This document shows, piece after piece, positions 5,522 to 14,100 of a stretch of 15,079 nt of DNA. A model generated the notes under the pieces. That model did not search any database. It was given only the letters and a program-made list of their open reading frames with translations, and was not told the DNA's origin. The DNA is taken from assembly GCA_012719255.1 (NCBI GenBank), contig JAAYAS010000191.1:1-15079 (forward strand). Direction: 5' to 3'. Every line of letters begins with the position of its first letter. Position 1 is the first letter of the stretch. The translations under genes and the position numbers were made by a program. This stretch comes from Microbacteriaceae bacterium. Lineage in GTDB: Bacteria; Actinomycetota; Actinomycetes; Actinomycetales; Microbacteriaceae.

Positions 5522-6814
5522 TCAACCGGCGCGCCGACGGCGCAGCACGGCGTCGAGATCGGCGCAGTCGCCCTCGCCGTACTCGCCCGCGAGCGCCGCG
5601 ACGTCGCCCATCCGCTCCCAGTCGCCGCCGACGGTGATCGCGTCGACGCGGCGGGCTCGCTGACCGCGGCGGCCGAAGTCGGCGCCCTCGGCCTCGCGGT
5701 GCGCGGCGCGCAGCGCCTCGGTGGCCCGCTCGGCCTCCTCGCGCAGCAGGTCGGCGATCTCGCGGTCGACGGCGTCCTCGTCGCGCGCGGGCCGGTCGGG
5801 GTCGGTCGGGTCGGTCGGCGGCAGCTCGCCCGCCGTGGCGCGCTCGAGGTAGAGCGGCTTCGGCAGCGGCACCGGGGTCCAGGTGCGGGCGCCGTCGGGC
5901 GCGGGCGCGGCGCTCGGCTCGATGTCGTGCACGACGAACGGCGCGGTCTCGTGCGCGGCCTGCGCGATCGGGGCCGGGGCCTCCTCGGCGACCGGCACGG
6001 CCGGGGCCGCGAGCGCCGCCTGCGCGACGAGGTGGATGCGCTGGAGCATCCACACCGCGCCGCCGACGAGCGCGCCGCCCGCGATCACCAGGCCCGCGCC
6101 GAGCGCCGTGGCGGCGCCGCCCGAGAGCACGAGGACGCCGACGGCGAGCACGGCGAGCCCCGCGAGCGCGACGCCCGTCGAGGCGAGCCGACCGCGCCGG
6201 CGGCGTGCCGCCGCCTCGCGCATCGCATCGGGCAGCCGCGGGGTCTCGGCGGTGAGCCGCCGGTGCACGGCCCGCTCCGATCCCGAGGCGCCGTTCGCCC
6301 ATCGCTCCTGCGCGCTGCGGCCCTCGCCGGCCGCGAGCGCCTCGCGCTCCGCCGCCAGTCGCGCCGCCTCGCGCGCCCGTGCCGCGGCCGCGCGCCGCGC
6401 CTCCGCTTCCATCATCTCGGCCTCCGCCCTCGCGAGTTCCTCGGCGAGCTGGGTGGTTCGCGTCTCGGCCGCCACTCGCCACGTCTCGGCCCGAAGTCGT
6501 TCCTCGTGCAGCTCGCGCTCCGCCCGCTCGGCCTCGAGCCGGGCCTGCTCGCGCTCGGCGCGCTCGCTCGCCCGCTCGGCGCGCCGCAGCTCGCGGCGCT
6601 GCGCGCGGACCACCCGCGCGCGGGCCTCGAGCTCGACCACCTCGGGGCGCTCGGCCGTCTCGGCGAGCGCCCGGATCGTCTGCTGCAGCCGGATCGCATT
6701 GCGCTGCTGCAGGCGCTCGTTGTGGTCGCGCACCCAGACGGGCACGAGCACGCCCACCCAGAGCAGCGCGACGAGCGCGAGCACGATGCCGCTGGCGCCT
6801 CCGAACTCCTGCAT
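5522..6814 (-). CDS. GlpR/SepX-like divisome membrane protein
   Basis: 430 aa. Residues 9-28 are a membrane helix (IVLALVALLWVGVLVPVWVRD), which matches the start of the SepX/GlpR family. Residues 30-165 are a highly charged Arg/Glu/Ala coiled coil. Two further hydrophobic segments follow at about 211-231 and 236-257. The C-terminal 170 residues are largely disordered, with the short motif WTPVPLPKPLYLERA (312-326), typical of these proteins. SepX acts in Streptomyces cell division, and in Corynebacterium GlpR is the membrane receptor for Glp, a MoeA/gephyrin-like FtsZ partner. The galU-rimJ context agrees with Mycobacterium galU-moeA-rimJ-Rv0996. Here no moeA/glp lies between galU and rimJ. 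A promoter with a 9-bp direct repeat precedes it. The family call rests on topology, motif and synteny, not on a search. Confidence 0.75.
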   Translation of the reverse strand: MQEFGGASGIVLALVALLWVGVLVPVWVRDHNERLQQRNAIRLQQTIRALAETAERPEVVELEARARVVRAQRRELRRAERASERAEREQARLEAERAERELHEERLRAETWRVAAETRTTQLAEELARAEAEMMEAEARRAAAARAREAARLAAEREALAAGEGRSAQERWANGASGSERAVHRRLTAETPRLPDAMREAAARRRRGRLASTGVALAGLAVLAVGVLVLSGGAATALGAGLVIAGGALVGGAVWMLQRIHLVAQAALAAPAVPVAEEAPAPIAQAAHETAPFVVHDIEPSAAPAPDGARTWTPVPLPKPLYLERATAGELPPTDPTDPDRPARDEDAVDREIADLLREEAERATEALRAAHREAEGADFGRRGQRARRVDAITVGGDWERMGDVAALAGEYGEGDCADLDAVLRRRRAG

Positions 6815-6820
6815 GCCCTC

Positions 6821-6849
6821 AAGGTAGGAGCCGGTGTGACGGATGTGAC
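6821..6849 (-). promoter_or_regulatory. Promoter of the GlpR/SepX-like gene
   Basis: On the minus strand, GTCACA (6844-6849) serves as -35, then 17 bp, then TACCTT (6821-6826) as -10, then 6 nt and ATG 6814. This again predicts a leaderless message. The -35 is one copy of the direct repeat described separately. Confidence 0.6.
6832..6849 (-). repeat. Two abutting 9-bp direct repeats GTCACAnnn in the glpR promoter
   Basis: On the minus strand GTCACATCC (6841-6849) is followed directly by GTCACACCG (6832-6840). Tandem GTCACA-type 9-mers are the kind of site described for the response regulator MtrA in mycobacteria. The regulator here is inferred, not shown. Confidence 0.45.
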
Positions 6850-6877
6850 GAATTGTGCTTGGCGTGTCCCCTGAGAC

Positions 6878-7506
6878 TCAGCCGAGTCCGGGTCTCGCGG
6901 CCGCGGATTCGTCGACGCCGCCCTCCCGCCAGCGGCGCAGCACGCCGGCCGGCACCTCCTCGCGCACGAGCGCGAAGCAGTCGTGGTCGCGCCAATCGCC
7001 GTCGATGTGGATGTAGCGCAGCCGCCGGCCCTCGTAGCGGAAGCCGAGCTTCTCGACCACGCGCAGCGAGGGGGCGTTCTCGGGGCGGATGCAGATCTCC
7101 ATCCGGTGCAGCCCGAGCTGCGAGAAGCAGTGGTCGGTGGCGAGCGCGACGGCCGTCGGCGTGATGCCGCGGCCGGCGACGTGGCTGCCGACCCAGTAGC
7201 CGAGCGTCGCCGACGAGACGGCGCCGTACTGGATGCCCGAGACCGTGAGCTGGCCGACGATGCGGCCGTCGACGACGAGCACGAACGGCATCGCCGTGCC
7301 CTCCGCCGCCTGGTCGAGCAGGCCGCGGATGCTGCCGCGCACGTCCCAGCGGCCGCTGCCGCCCGGCAGGGTCGCCTCCCACGGCTGCAGCCACTGCCGG
7401 TGCTCGAGCAGCACCTGCTCGAGCTCGCGCGAGTCCCGCATCCGCACCGAGCGCATCGTCAGCCCGCCGTCGACGAGCGTCGGCGTGAACCCGGGGGCGA
7501 ACGGGT

Positions 7507-7510
<4 letters not shown>
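6878..7510 (-). CDS. rimJ: GNAT N-acetyltransferase, RimJ-like
   Basis: 210 aa, starting at GTG 7510. This start forms a GTGA overlap with the galU stop codon and has GGGGAGG about 9 nt upstream, so translation is probably coupled to galU. The fold is complete: LTMRSVRMRDSRELEQVLL (17-35), the central strands FVLVVDGRIVGQLTVSGI (76-93) and ATLGYWVG (101-108), the acetyl-CoA loop VAGRGITPTAVALATDHCF (111-129), and MEICIRPENAPSLRVVEKLGFRYEG (137-161), the classic RimJ/RimL signature. The family transfers acetyl from acetyl-CoA to the N-terminal amine of proteins such as ribosomal S5 or L12; the actual substrate here is not known. The galU-rimJ pairing is a conserved actinobacterial order. A further C-terminal 25 residues are variable. 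Confidence 0.88.
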
Positions 7511-8433
<923 letters not shown>

Positions 8434-8439
8434 GGGCTC

Positions 8440-8445
8440 ACCCTA
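8440..8445 (-). promoter_or_regulatory. -10 box TAGGGT of galU
   Basis: Minus strand TAGGGT, 6 nt, then ATG 8433. It mirrors the -10 of the divergent gene 9 bp away. Confidence 0.6.
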
Positions 8446-8454
8446 CTAGTTGCC

Positions 8455-8460
8455 TAGGGT
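8455..8460 (+). promoter_or_regulatory. -10 box TAGGGT of the 5-formyl-THF cyclo-ligase gene
   Basis: Plus strand TAGGGT, then GGGAGG directly abutting ATG 8467. GGGAGG looks like a Shine-Dalgarno but has no spacing to the ATG, so a leaderless start is more likely. Confidence 0.55.
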
Positions 8461-8466
8461 GGGAGG

Positions 8467-9069
8467 ATGACGACCGCGCCCCGACCCGCCGACGAGAAGT
8501 CCCGGCTCCGCGCCGAGGTGCGCGCCCGCCGCCGCGAGCGGGATGCGGCGGCCCTCGCGGCCGTCGAGCGCGCGACGAGCGCGCGGCTGCGCGAGCTCCT
8601 CACGGCGACGGGCGGCCGGCGCATGGCCGCGTTCCTGTCGACGCCGCTCGAGCCGAGCACGCGGCTCTTCCTGCGGTGGGCGCGCGCGTACGGCGTCGAG
8701 GTGCTGCTTCCGGTGCCCCACGACGACGGCCGGCTCGGCTGGGCGCTCGACACGGGCGAGGAGCGGCTGAGCGCACGGTGGCGGGTGCCCGAGCCGGCCG
8801 GCCCCGAGCTGCCGCCGGGAGCGCTCGCCGGAGCCGGCCCCGTCGTGATCCCGGCCGCGCTCGTCGACCGCGCCGGCGGCCGGCTCGGCTGGGGCGGCGG
8901 CTTCTACGACCGCGCGCTCGCCGAGCTCGACCGCATCCCCGCCGCCGACCGGCCCGAGGTCTGGGCGCTCGTCCACGACGACGAGCTCGTCGACCGGGTG
9001 CCCCGCGAGCGGCACGACCGGCCGGTCGACGGCGTCGCGACACCGGCCGGACTCGTCCGGTTCGCCTGA
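8467..9069 (+). CDS. 5-formyltetrahydrofolate cyclo-ligase
   Basis: 200 aa, the usual length. The enzyme (EC 6.3.3.2) uses ATP to turn 5-formyl-tetrahydrofolate into 5,10-methenyl-tetrahydrofolate, recovering an inhibitory folate form in the cytosol. Evidence is the N-terminal basic helix EKSRLRAEVRARRRERDA (10-27), which contains the nucleotide-binding lysine, PLEPSTRLFLRWARAYGVEVLLPV (60-83), VVIPAALVDRAGGRLGWGGGFYDRALAELD (126-155) with the glycine-rich phosphate loop RLGWGGGFYDR, and the C-terminal ERHDRPVDGVATPAG (181-195). The usual RLGYGGGYYDR has W141 and F146 here, both conservative aromatics. Synteny with the galU-divergent Rv0992c of Mycobacterium supports the call. In many relatives an FmdB-type zinc ribbon gene follows before mscL; none is present in the 156-bp gap here. 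Confidence 0.95.
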   Translation: MTTAPRPADEKSRLRAEVRARRRERDAAALAAVERATSARLRELLTATGGRRMAAFLSTPLEPSTRLFLRWARAYGVEVLLPVPHDDGRLGWALDTGEERLSARWRVPEPAGPELPPGALAGAGPVVIPAALVDRAGGRLGWGGGFYDRALAELDRIPAADRPEVWALVHDDELVDRVPRERHDRPVDGVATPAGLVRFA

Positions 9070-9084
9070 CCGTCGCCGCGGCGC

Positions 9085-9113
9085 TTCCCACCGTCCCGAA
9101 CGCACGATAGCCT
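9085..9113 (+). promoter_or_regulatory. Promoter of mscL
   Basis: TTCCCA (9085-9090), 17 bp, TAGCCT (9108-9113). Transcription would start near 9120, leaving an untranslated leader of about 105 nt. I see no reading frame or clear riboswitch in 9114-9211. Confidence 0.5.
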
Positions 9114-9211
9114 TGGCTGTCGCCCATCGCGGCACCACCCCGGTCGCCGACGCCGATCGCGTCCGCGCCACGGCATCCGACTCCCCCCACCCCGGGAGCA
9201 TCGACTCAGTC

Positions 9212-9222
9212 AGAAGGAGGAG
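9212..9222 (+). promoter_or_regulatory. Strong Shine-Dalgarno of mscL
   Basis: AGAAGGAGGAG ends 3 nt before ATG 9226; the core AAGGAGG is 5 nt away. This is near-perfect complementarity to the 16S 3' end, which suggests high translation. Confidence 0.75.
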
Positions 9223-9225
9223 CTC

Positions 9226-9621
9226 ATGAAGGGCTTCAAGGAATTCATCATGCGCGGCAACGTGATCGAGCTGGCCGTCGCGGTCATCATCGGCGCGGCG
9301 TTCACCGCCATCGTCACCGCGCTGGTCGAGGGCATCTTCAACCCGATCATCGCCGCCATCTTCAACGCCGACGCGATCGCCGACGCGACCGTCACCATCG
9401 GCTCGGTGAACCTCGGCATCGGCGCGGTCATCGCCGCCGTGATCCAGTTCCTGCTCATCGCGCTCGTCGTGTACTTCGTGATCATCATGCCGATGAACAA
9501 GCTCAACGAGCAGATGTACATCCGCAAGCACGGCAAGAAGCCCGAGGAGGAGGAGGCCGCCGCCTCGGAGACCGACCTGCTCACCGAGATCCGCGACCTG
9601 CTCAAGGAGCGCCGGGTCTAG
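9226..9621 (+). CDS. mscL: Large-conductance mechanosensitive channel
   Basis: 131 aa, typical for MscL. The pentameric inner-membrane channel opens under membrane tension and releases solutes after hypo-osmotic shock. The start MKGFKEFIMRGNVIELAVAVIIG is the amphipathic S1 helix running into TM1 (about 14-42), with the hydrophobic gate positions in IIGAAFTAIVTALVE. The periplasmic loop (about 45-68) is short. TM2 is IGAVIAAVIQFLLIALVVYFVIIMP (about 65-89). The tail ends with a charged helix TDLLTEIRDLLKERRV, as in the M. tuberculosis protein. Translation is driven by a strong Shine-Dalgarno, and a long leader precedes it. It converges on the MFS gene with a hairpin region between. Confidence 0.97.
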   Translation: MKGFKEFIMRGNVIELAVAVIIGAAFTAIVTALVEGIFNPIIAAIFNADAIADATVTIGSVNLGIGAVIAAVIQFLLIALVVYFVIIMPMNKLNEQMYIRKHGKKPEEEEAAASETDLLTEIRDLLKERRV

Positions 9622-9641
9622 CGACCCCGGCATCCCGGCCC

Positions 9642-9685
9642 GAGGCCCCGACGACGCGAGTCGCCGGGGCCTCCGTCGTCGGGGC
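9642..9685. terminator. Bidirectional terminator region between mscL and the MFS gene, two competing hairpins
   Basis: The arm at 9642-9655 pairs with 9660-9673 (14 bp, one mismatch, GCGA loop). The inner part of that same arm, GCCCCGACGAC (9645-9655), also pairs perfectly with GTCGTCGGGGC (9675-9685, 11 bp). Only one can form at a time. There is no T run on either side, so the mechanism may be hairpin-only. It is placed between convergent stop codons. Confidence 0.6.
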
Positions 9686-9690
9686 TCCCC

Positions 9691-10974
9691 TCAACCCGCG
9701 TCGCGCCGCAGCGTCTCGGGCGCGAGCAGCCAGGCGACGAAGGGCACCGCCATCACGAGCGCGGCGGCGCCGAACGCCCACGGGTAGCCCCAGGCGTCGA
9801 TGATGAGCCCGGCGACCATCGGCCCGGCGATCTGGCCGACGTCCTGCGACATCTGGAACACCGCGAGCGGCCGGCCGCCCGACCGGTCGCGGCCGATGAG
9901 GTCGGCGATCGCCGCCTGCTCGGCGGGCGCCGAAAGACCCGAGCCGAGGCCCGCGACGAAGCTCGCGACGAACGCGAACCACAGCGCCCCGGTGATCGCG
10001 AACAGCACGATGCCGACGAACGCGATCGCCACCCCGACGAGGATGAGCGGGCGGCGGCCGAGCCGGTCGCTCGCCCGCCCGGCCCACTGCAGCGCGAGCA
10101 CGTTGCCGACCGCCCCGACCGCGACGATCGCGCCGGCGGCCCACGGCTCGCCCGAGAGCAGCTGGCTCACGAAGAGCGGCACGACCGCCGAGCGCAACCC
10201 CATGTTCGCCCAGCCGTTCGCGAAGCCGAACGCGAGCGCCGCCCGGTAGGCGGGGAGGGCGAGCGCCTCGGCGAGCGGCATCGGCGGCGCCTTCGGCGCG
10301 GCAGCGGCCTCGGCGCGCCGCCGCTGCACGCGGCCGAGCACGACCGCGACGATCGCCGCGGCGATGCAGAGCCCGATGCCGTAGGCGATGAACGGCACCC
10401 GCACGCCGAGCTGCGCGAGCAGGCCGCCGAAGAACGGCCCCGAGATGCCGCCGATGAGGAACATCCCGCCCCACAGCGACGAGACCCGGCCGCGGATCGC
10501 CGGCGGGGAGAACTTCACGACCATCGACGAGGCGGCGATCGTGAACATCACCGAGCCGATGCCGCCGAGGCCGCGGTAGACGAGCAGCTGCCAGTAGTCG
10601 CCGGCGAACGCCGTCGCGAAGCTCGAGGCGGCGACGATGAGCAGGCCCGCGATGTACATCGGCCGCTCGCCGAGGCGGTCGACGAGCGGTCCCGCGATCG
10701 GCGCCGCGGCGAGCCGCATCACCGCGAACGCGCTGACGACGATGGTGACGAGGAACGCGCTCACGCCGAACGAGTCGGCGTACTGCGGCAGCACCGGCAC
10801 GATGAGGCCGAAGCCGACCGCGATGAAGAACGTCGAGGCGAGCAGCGTCCAGATCTCGGCGGGGATGCGCGGGGCCGGCTCGGCGGCGGCCGGCGCCGGC
10901 AGCGGGATCTGCCCGGTCTCGAGCGCCTCGAGCCGGGCGCGCTCCTCGGCCCGGTCGTCGGGCCGCTCAGACAT
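9691..10974 (-). CDS. MFS transporter, 12-helix, substrate unknown
   Basis: 427 aa. A cytosolic lead of about 40 residues (acidic, then Pro/Ala-rich) precedes the first helix, IWTLLASTFFIAVGFGLIVPVLPQYA (41-66). Motif A of the major facilitator superfamily appears after helix 2 as GPLVDRLGERPMYIAG and again in the second half as GRASDRLGRRPLILVG, which shows two 6-helix halves joined by an Arg/Ala-rich cytosolic loop (RVQRRRAEAAAAPK). Helix 5 has the WGGMFLIGGISGPFFGG pattern of drug:H+ antiporters. It probably exports a small molecule by proton exchange; the substrate cannot be told. The start codon overlaps the end of the 64-aa gene by 8 bp with no Shine-Dalgarno, so translation is likely coupled to it. 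Confidence 0.88.
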   Translation of the reverse strand: MSERPDDRAEERARLEALETGQIPLPAPAAAEPAPRIPAEIWTLLASTFFIAVGFGLIVPVLPQYADSFGVSAFLVTIVVSAFAVMRLAAAPIAGPLVDRLGERPMYIAGLLIVAASSFATAFAGDYWQLLVYRGLGGIGSVMFTIAASSMVVKFSPPAIRGRVSSLWGGMFLIGGISGPFFGGLLAQLGVRVPFIAYGIGLCIAAAIVAVVLGRVQRRRAEAAAAPKAPPMPLAEALALPAYRAALAFGFANGWANMGLRSAVVPLFVSQLLSGEPWAAGAIVAVGAVGNVLALQWAGRASDRLGRRPLILVGVAIAFVGIVLFAITGALWFAFVASFVAGLGSGLSAPAEQAAIADLIGRDRSGGRPLAVFQMSQDVGQIAGPMVAGLIIDAWGYPWAFGAAALVMAVPFVAWLLAPETLRRDAG

Positions 10975-11161
10975 TGTGCGGCGGCACGTTCTCGCGCAGG
11001 GCGCGGTCGTTCGACTCGTCGTCGTCGCGGCGGTCGTCGCGGGCGGGCTCGGCGCGGATCTCGGCGGGACCGCCGTCGGCGGGCACGAAGCGCTGCGGCG
11101 CGGGATCGGAGCCGGGCGGCACCTCGGTGCGCACGCGGCGGCGGGGTCGGGCGGTGGTCAT
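10967..11161 (-). CDS. Small charged protein, 64 aa, function unknown
   Basis: MTTARPRRRVRTEV, then a Pro/Gly stretch, then a run of Arg and Asp (RDDRRDDDESNDR) and the end ALRENVPPHNV. There is no hydrophobic segment, and it should be largely disordered and cytosolic. GACAAT lies 6 nt before ATG 11161, so the gene is probably leaderless. It sits 32 bp behind the helicase-like gene, and its stop lies inside the start of the MFS gene. My recollection is that small proteins ending in an 'ND-x-x-L-R-E-x-x-P-P-H' pattern recur in Micrococcales beside these genes; that is from memory and was not checked. The tight overlap on one side and a start box on the other support it as a real gene. A longer frame-mate begins 6 codons upstream (MGDNGR), but that ATG overlaps the -10. 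Confidence 0.7.
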   Translation of the reverse strand: MTTARPRRRVRTEVPPGSDPAPQRFVPADGGPAEIRAEPARDDRRDDDESNDRALRENVPPHNV

Positions 11162-11167
11162 GCGACC

Positions 11168-11173
11168 ATTGTC
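11168..11173 (-). promoter_or_regulatory. -10 box GACAAT of the 64-aa gene
   Basis: Minus strand GACAAT, 6 nt, ATG 11161, in the 32-bp gap after the helicase-like gene. It would also drive the MFS gene. Confidence 0.5.
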
Positions 11174-11193
11174 GCCCATCGCCGCGGGGCGGC

Positions 11194-14100
11194 TCAGTCG
11201 GCGTCGGCCGTCGGCGGCGCCTCGAGCTCGCGCCGCTCGGCGGCCTCGAGCCCGTCGGGCCGATCCCCCGCCGCGAGCTCGCCGGCGGCCGGCTCGCGCT
11301 CCTCGGGCAGCGGCACCTCGAGCGCCGTCGCGATGCGGCGGGCGACCGCCTCGGGGTTCGCGAACAGCTCGAAGGCGTGCACCCGCAGGTAGTACCAGCC
11401 GAGCAGCTTCAGCAGCTCGGGGCGCAGCCGCAGCTGCTCGCGGAGCGTCGGCGAGTGCGCGCCGACGCGGGCGTCGAGTTCGATCGCGATCGCGCGCTGG
11501 CCGTACGAGGCGGCGAGCGGGATGCGGCCGCGGTAATCGAGGTCGATGCGCATCCCGTACGCGGCGAGCCGGCGCGCGAGGTCGACGAGCATCGGGGCGC
11601 GCTGCTCGTCGAGCGGCGCGGTCGCGCCGGGGCGCTCGGTGCGCTCCTCGAGCTCGGTGAGGATCTCGGCGAGGCCGATCGTGCCGGCGGTCATCCGGCT
11701 GAGGTCGAGCTGCTCGGGCCGGATGCAGCTCACGATCACCAGCGAGCGGCGGGCGCGGGTCATCGCCACCGCGAGCGCCCGCTCGCCGAGCGGCGTCGCG
11801 AGCACGCCGAAGTCGCTGAGCACGCGGCCGTGCGGCGTCATGCCGTAGCCGAGCGAGAACACCACCCGGTCGCGCGAGAGCGCCGCGGCGTGCTCGATCG
11901 TCGTGACGAGGAACGGCTCGCCGCGCGGGGCGGTGAAGAAGTCGACGACCTCGGGCCGGTTCGACACCGCCGACCACACCGCCTGCTCGACCCGCTGCGC
12001 GTGCACCGCCGAGGCGGTGATCACCATGAGCGACTCGTGCGGGCGGTGGATGGCGTGGTCGAGCACGAGCTCGACGGCGCGGGTCACCTCGGCGTCGGTC
12101 GCCTCGACGGTGCCGGTGCGCGAATCGGGCATGCCGGTGCCGTCGGGCACGTACGAGTAGGTGAGCGAGGAGTGGCCGAGGAACGCCCCGGCCCACGGCA
12201 TCGACTCGAGCCGGCCGCCGTAGAAGCGGGCGTTGACGAGCTCGACGAGGTCCTCGCCGCCGGCGCGGTACGAGCGGGTGAGCGAGACCGTGGGCACGAG
12301 CGCGGCGAGCCGCGCGAAGATCGAGTCGTCGGCGCGCCGCCGGGCCTCGGCAGGGTCGAGCGAGCTCGCCGGATGCGACTCGGTGCGCGGCCGCACCGCG
12401 ATGGTGAACGGCGCGGGCGCCTGCGTCACCGGGTCGCCGAACGCGACGACCTGGTCGGCGCGGCGGATCGCGCCGACCGCCTCGGCGACCGACATGTCGC
12501 CGGCGTCGACGAGCAGCAGCGCGTCGAAGCGGATGCGGTCGTCGATGCGGGGCACGTCGTAGGGCGTCGCGATCCACACCTGCGCGATCGTGCGCGAGAG
12601 GCGCTCGGCGCGCTCCACGAGCATCCGCGAGTTCACCGCGCCGCCGCGCAGCAGCTGCCGCAGCGCCTCGCCCTCGTCGGCGTGGTCGACGAGGCCCACC
12701 TTCCACGACTGCGCGAGCTGCCAGGCGAGCTGCTCGGCGCTCGAGGCGGTGTGCGCCTCGTCGACGAGCCGGAAGTCGTTCTCGAGCCGGGCGAGCACGC
12801 GGGTGTTCGCGTTGAGGAGCGCCTTGTGCTCCTGCAGCTGGAACTCGAGCACCGACTGCCACCAGGCCTGCTCGAGCTCGTCGCCGACCTCGTCGCCCTC
12901 GATGCGGCGCTCGAGCAGATCGCCGAGCAGCGGGCCGAGCCCGTCGCCGCGCAGCTCGTCGGCGAGCACGATGCGCTCGACGATGTCGTCGAGCACCTCC
13001 GAGTCGGCGGCGAGCGCGGCGACCCGCGCCTCGAGCTCGTCGATCGGGGTGTCGGCGATCGTCACCTCGCCGGCGTCGGCGAGCGCCTCGTCGATGGGGC
13101 GGGCGAGCTCGACGAGGTCGCGGTACTCGCGGCGCACCGCCTCGATGCCGCTCGGCACGTTCGGCAGCGCGCCGTCGGCGACGTACCGGTGCCAGAGGAT
13201 GCGCTGGCGGTGCACGTACTTCAGCGAGTCGTGGAGGTCGCCGACGGCGACGCCGGGTCGCACGAGGTCGCGGGCGACCGCGCGCAGCTCGCGACGGCGG
13301 GCGGCCGGCATGTCGCTGCCGTCGCGGCGGTTGCCGGTCGCCTCGATGAGCTGCGGCAGGTCGGCGTCGAAGACCTCGCTCGAGAAGCGGTCGAGGGTCT
13401 CGCGGATGTCGGCGAGCAGCCGCAGGTAGACGCCGAGCTGGCCGAGCGACTCGGGCGGCGTGAGGTTCGTGCGGCCGACGAGCGCGCGGCCCGATTCGAG
13501 CACCTCGCGGATGCGGCCGTCGTCGAGCCGCTTCGCCGCGCCGTGGAGCTCGGCGACCTCCTCGGGCGAGCCGAACGCGACGCCGAACCAGGGCGAGTCG
13601 TCGGGCCGGTAGCGGAACGCGCCGAGGCGGCCGAGCTCGCGCAGCCGTTCGGCGGCGGCCTCGCGGGCCTCGGGAGCGGCGAATCGCACGAGCGCCTCGC
13701 GGTCGAGGCGGGCGGTGGTCGACGGCGGCACGTCGAGCAGCTCGAGCCGGCTCAGCGCCTCGAGCGCGTCGAAGGGGGCGACGCCGAAGTCGGGCGAGGG
13801 CGCGTCGAGCGCCTCGCGGTAGTCGGCGAGCGCGTGGCGCAGGCGCACGAGCGCGTCGTCGAGCTCGGCGGTGGCGGGCCGCTTCGCCTGCTCGTTGCGC
13901 GAGATCGCGGCGATGCCGTCGCGGCGCAGCGTGCGCGGGGTGACGGCGAGCCCGTCGAGGCCGACGGCGCGCAGCCGCGCGCGGATCGCCCGCACCGAGG
14001 CGGCGCGGGGCGTGACGACGAGCACGCGCCGATCGCGGTCGACGAGCTGGCCGATCGTGTTCACGACGGTCTGGGTGAGGCCGGTGCCGGGCAGCGTCTC

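Noticed and set aside
8461..8466. GGGAGG as the ribosome site of the 5-formyl-THF cyclo-ligase gene
   Set aside because: It touches the ATG with no spacing, and TAGGGT just before it fits a leaderless start better.
9114..9211. Riboswitch in the mscL leader
   Set aside because: No recognisable conserved core or convincing multi-stem fold could be found by eye; only the leader length is notable.
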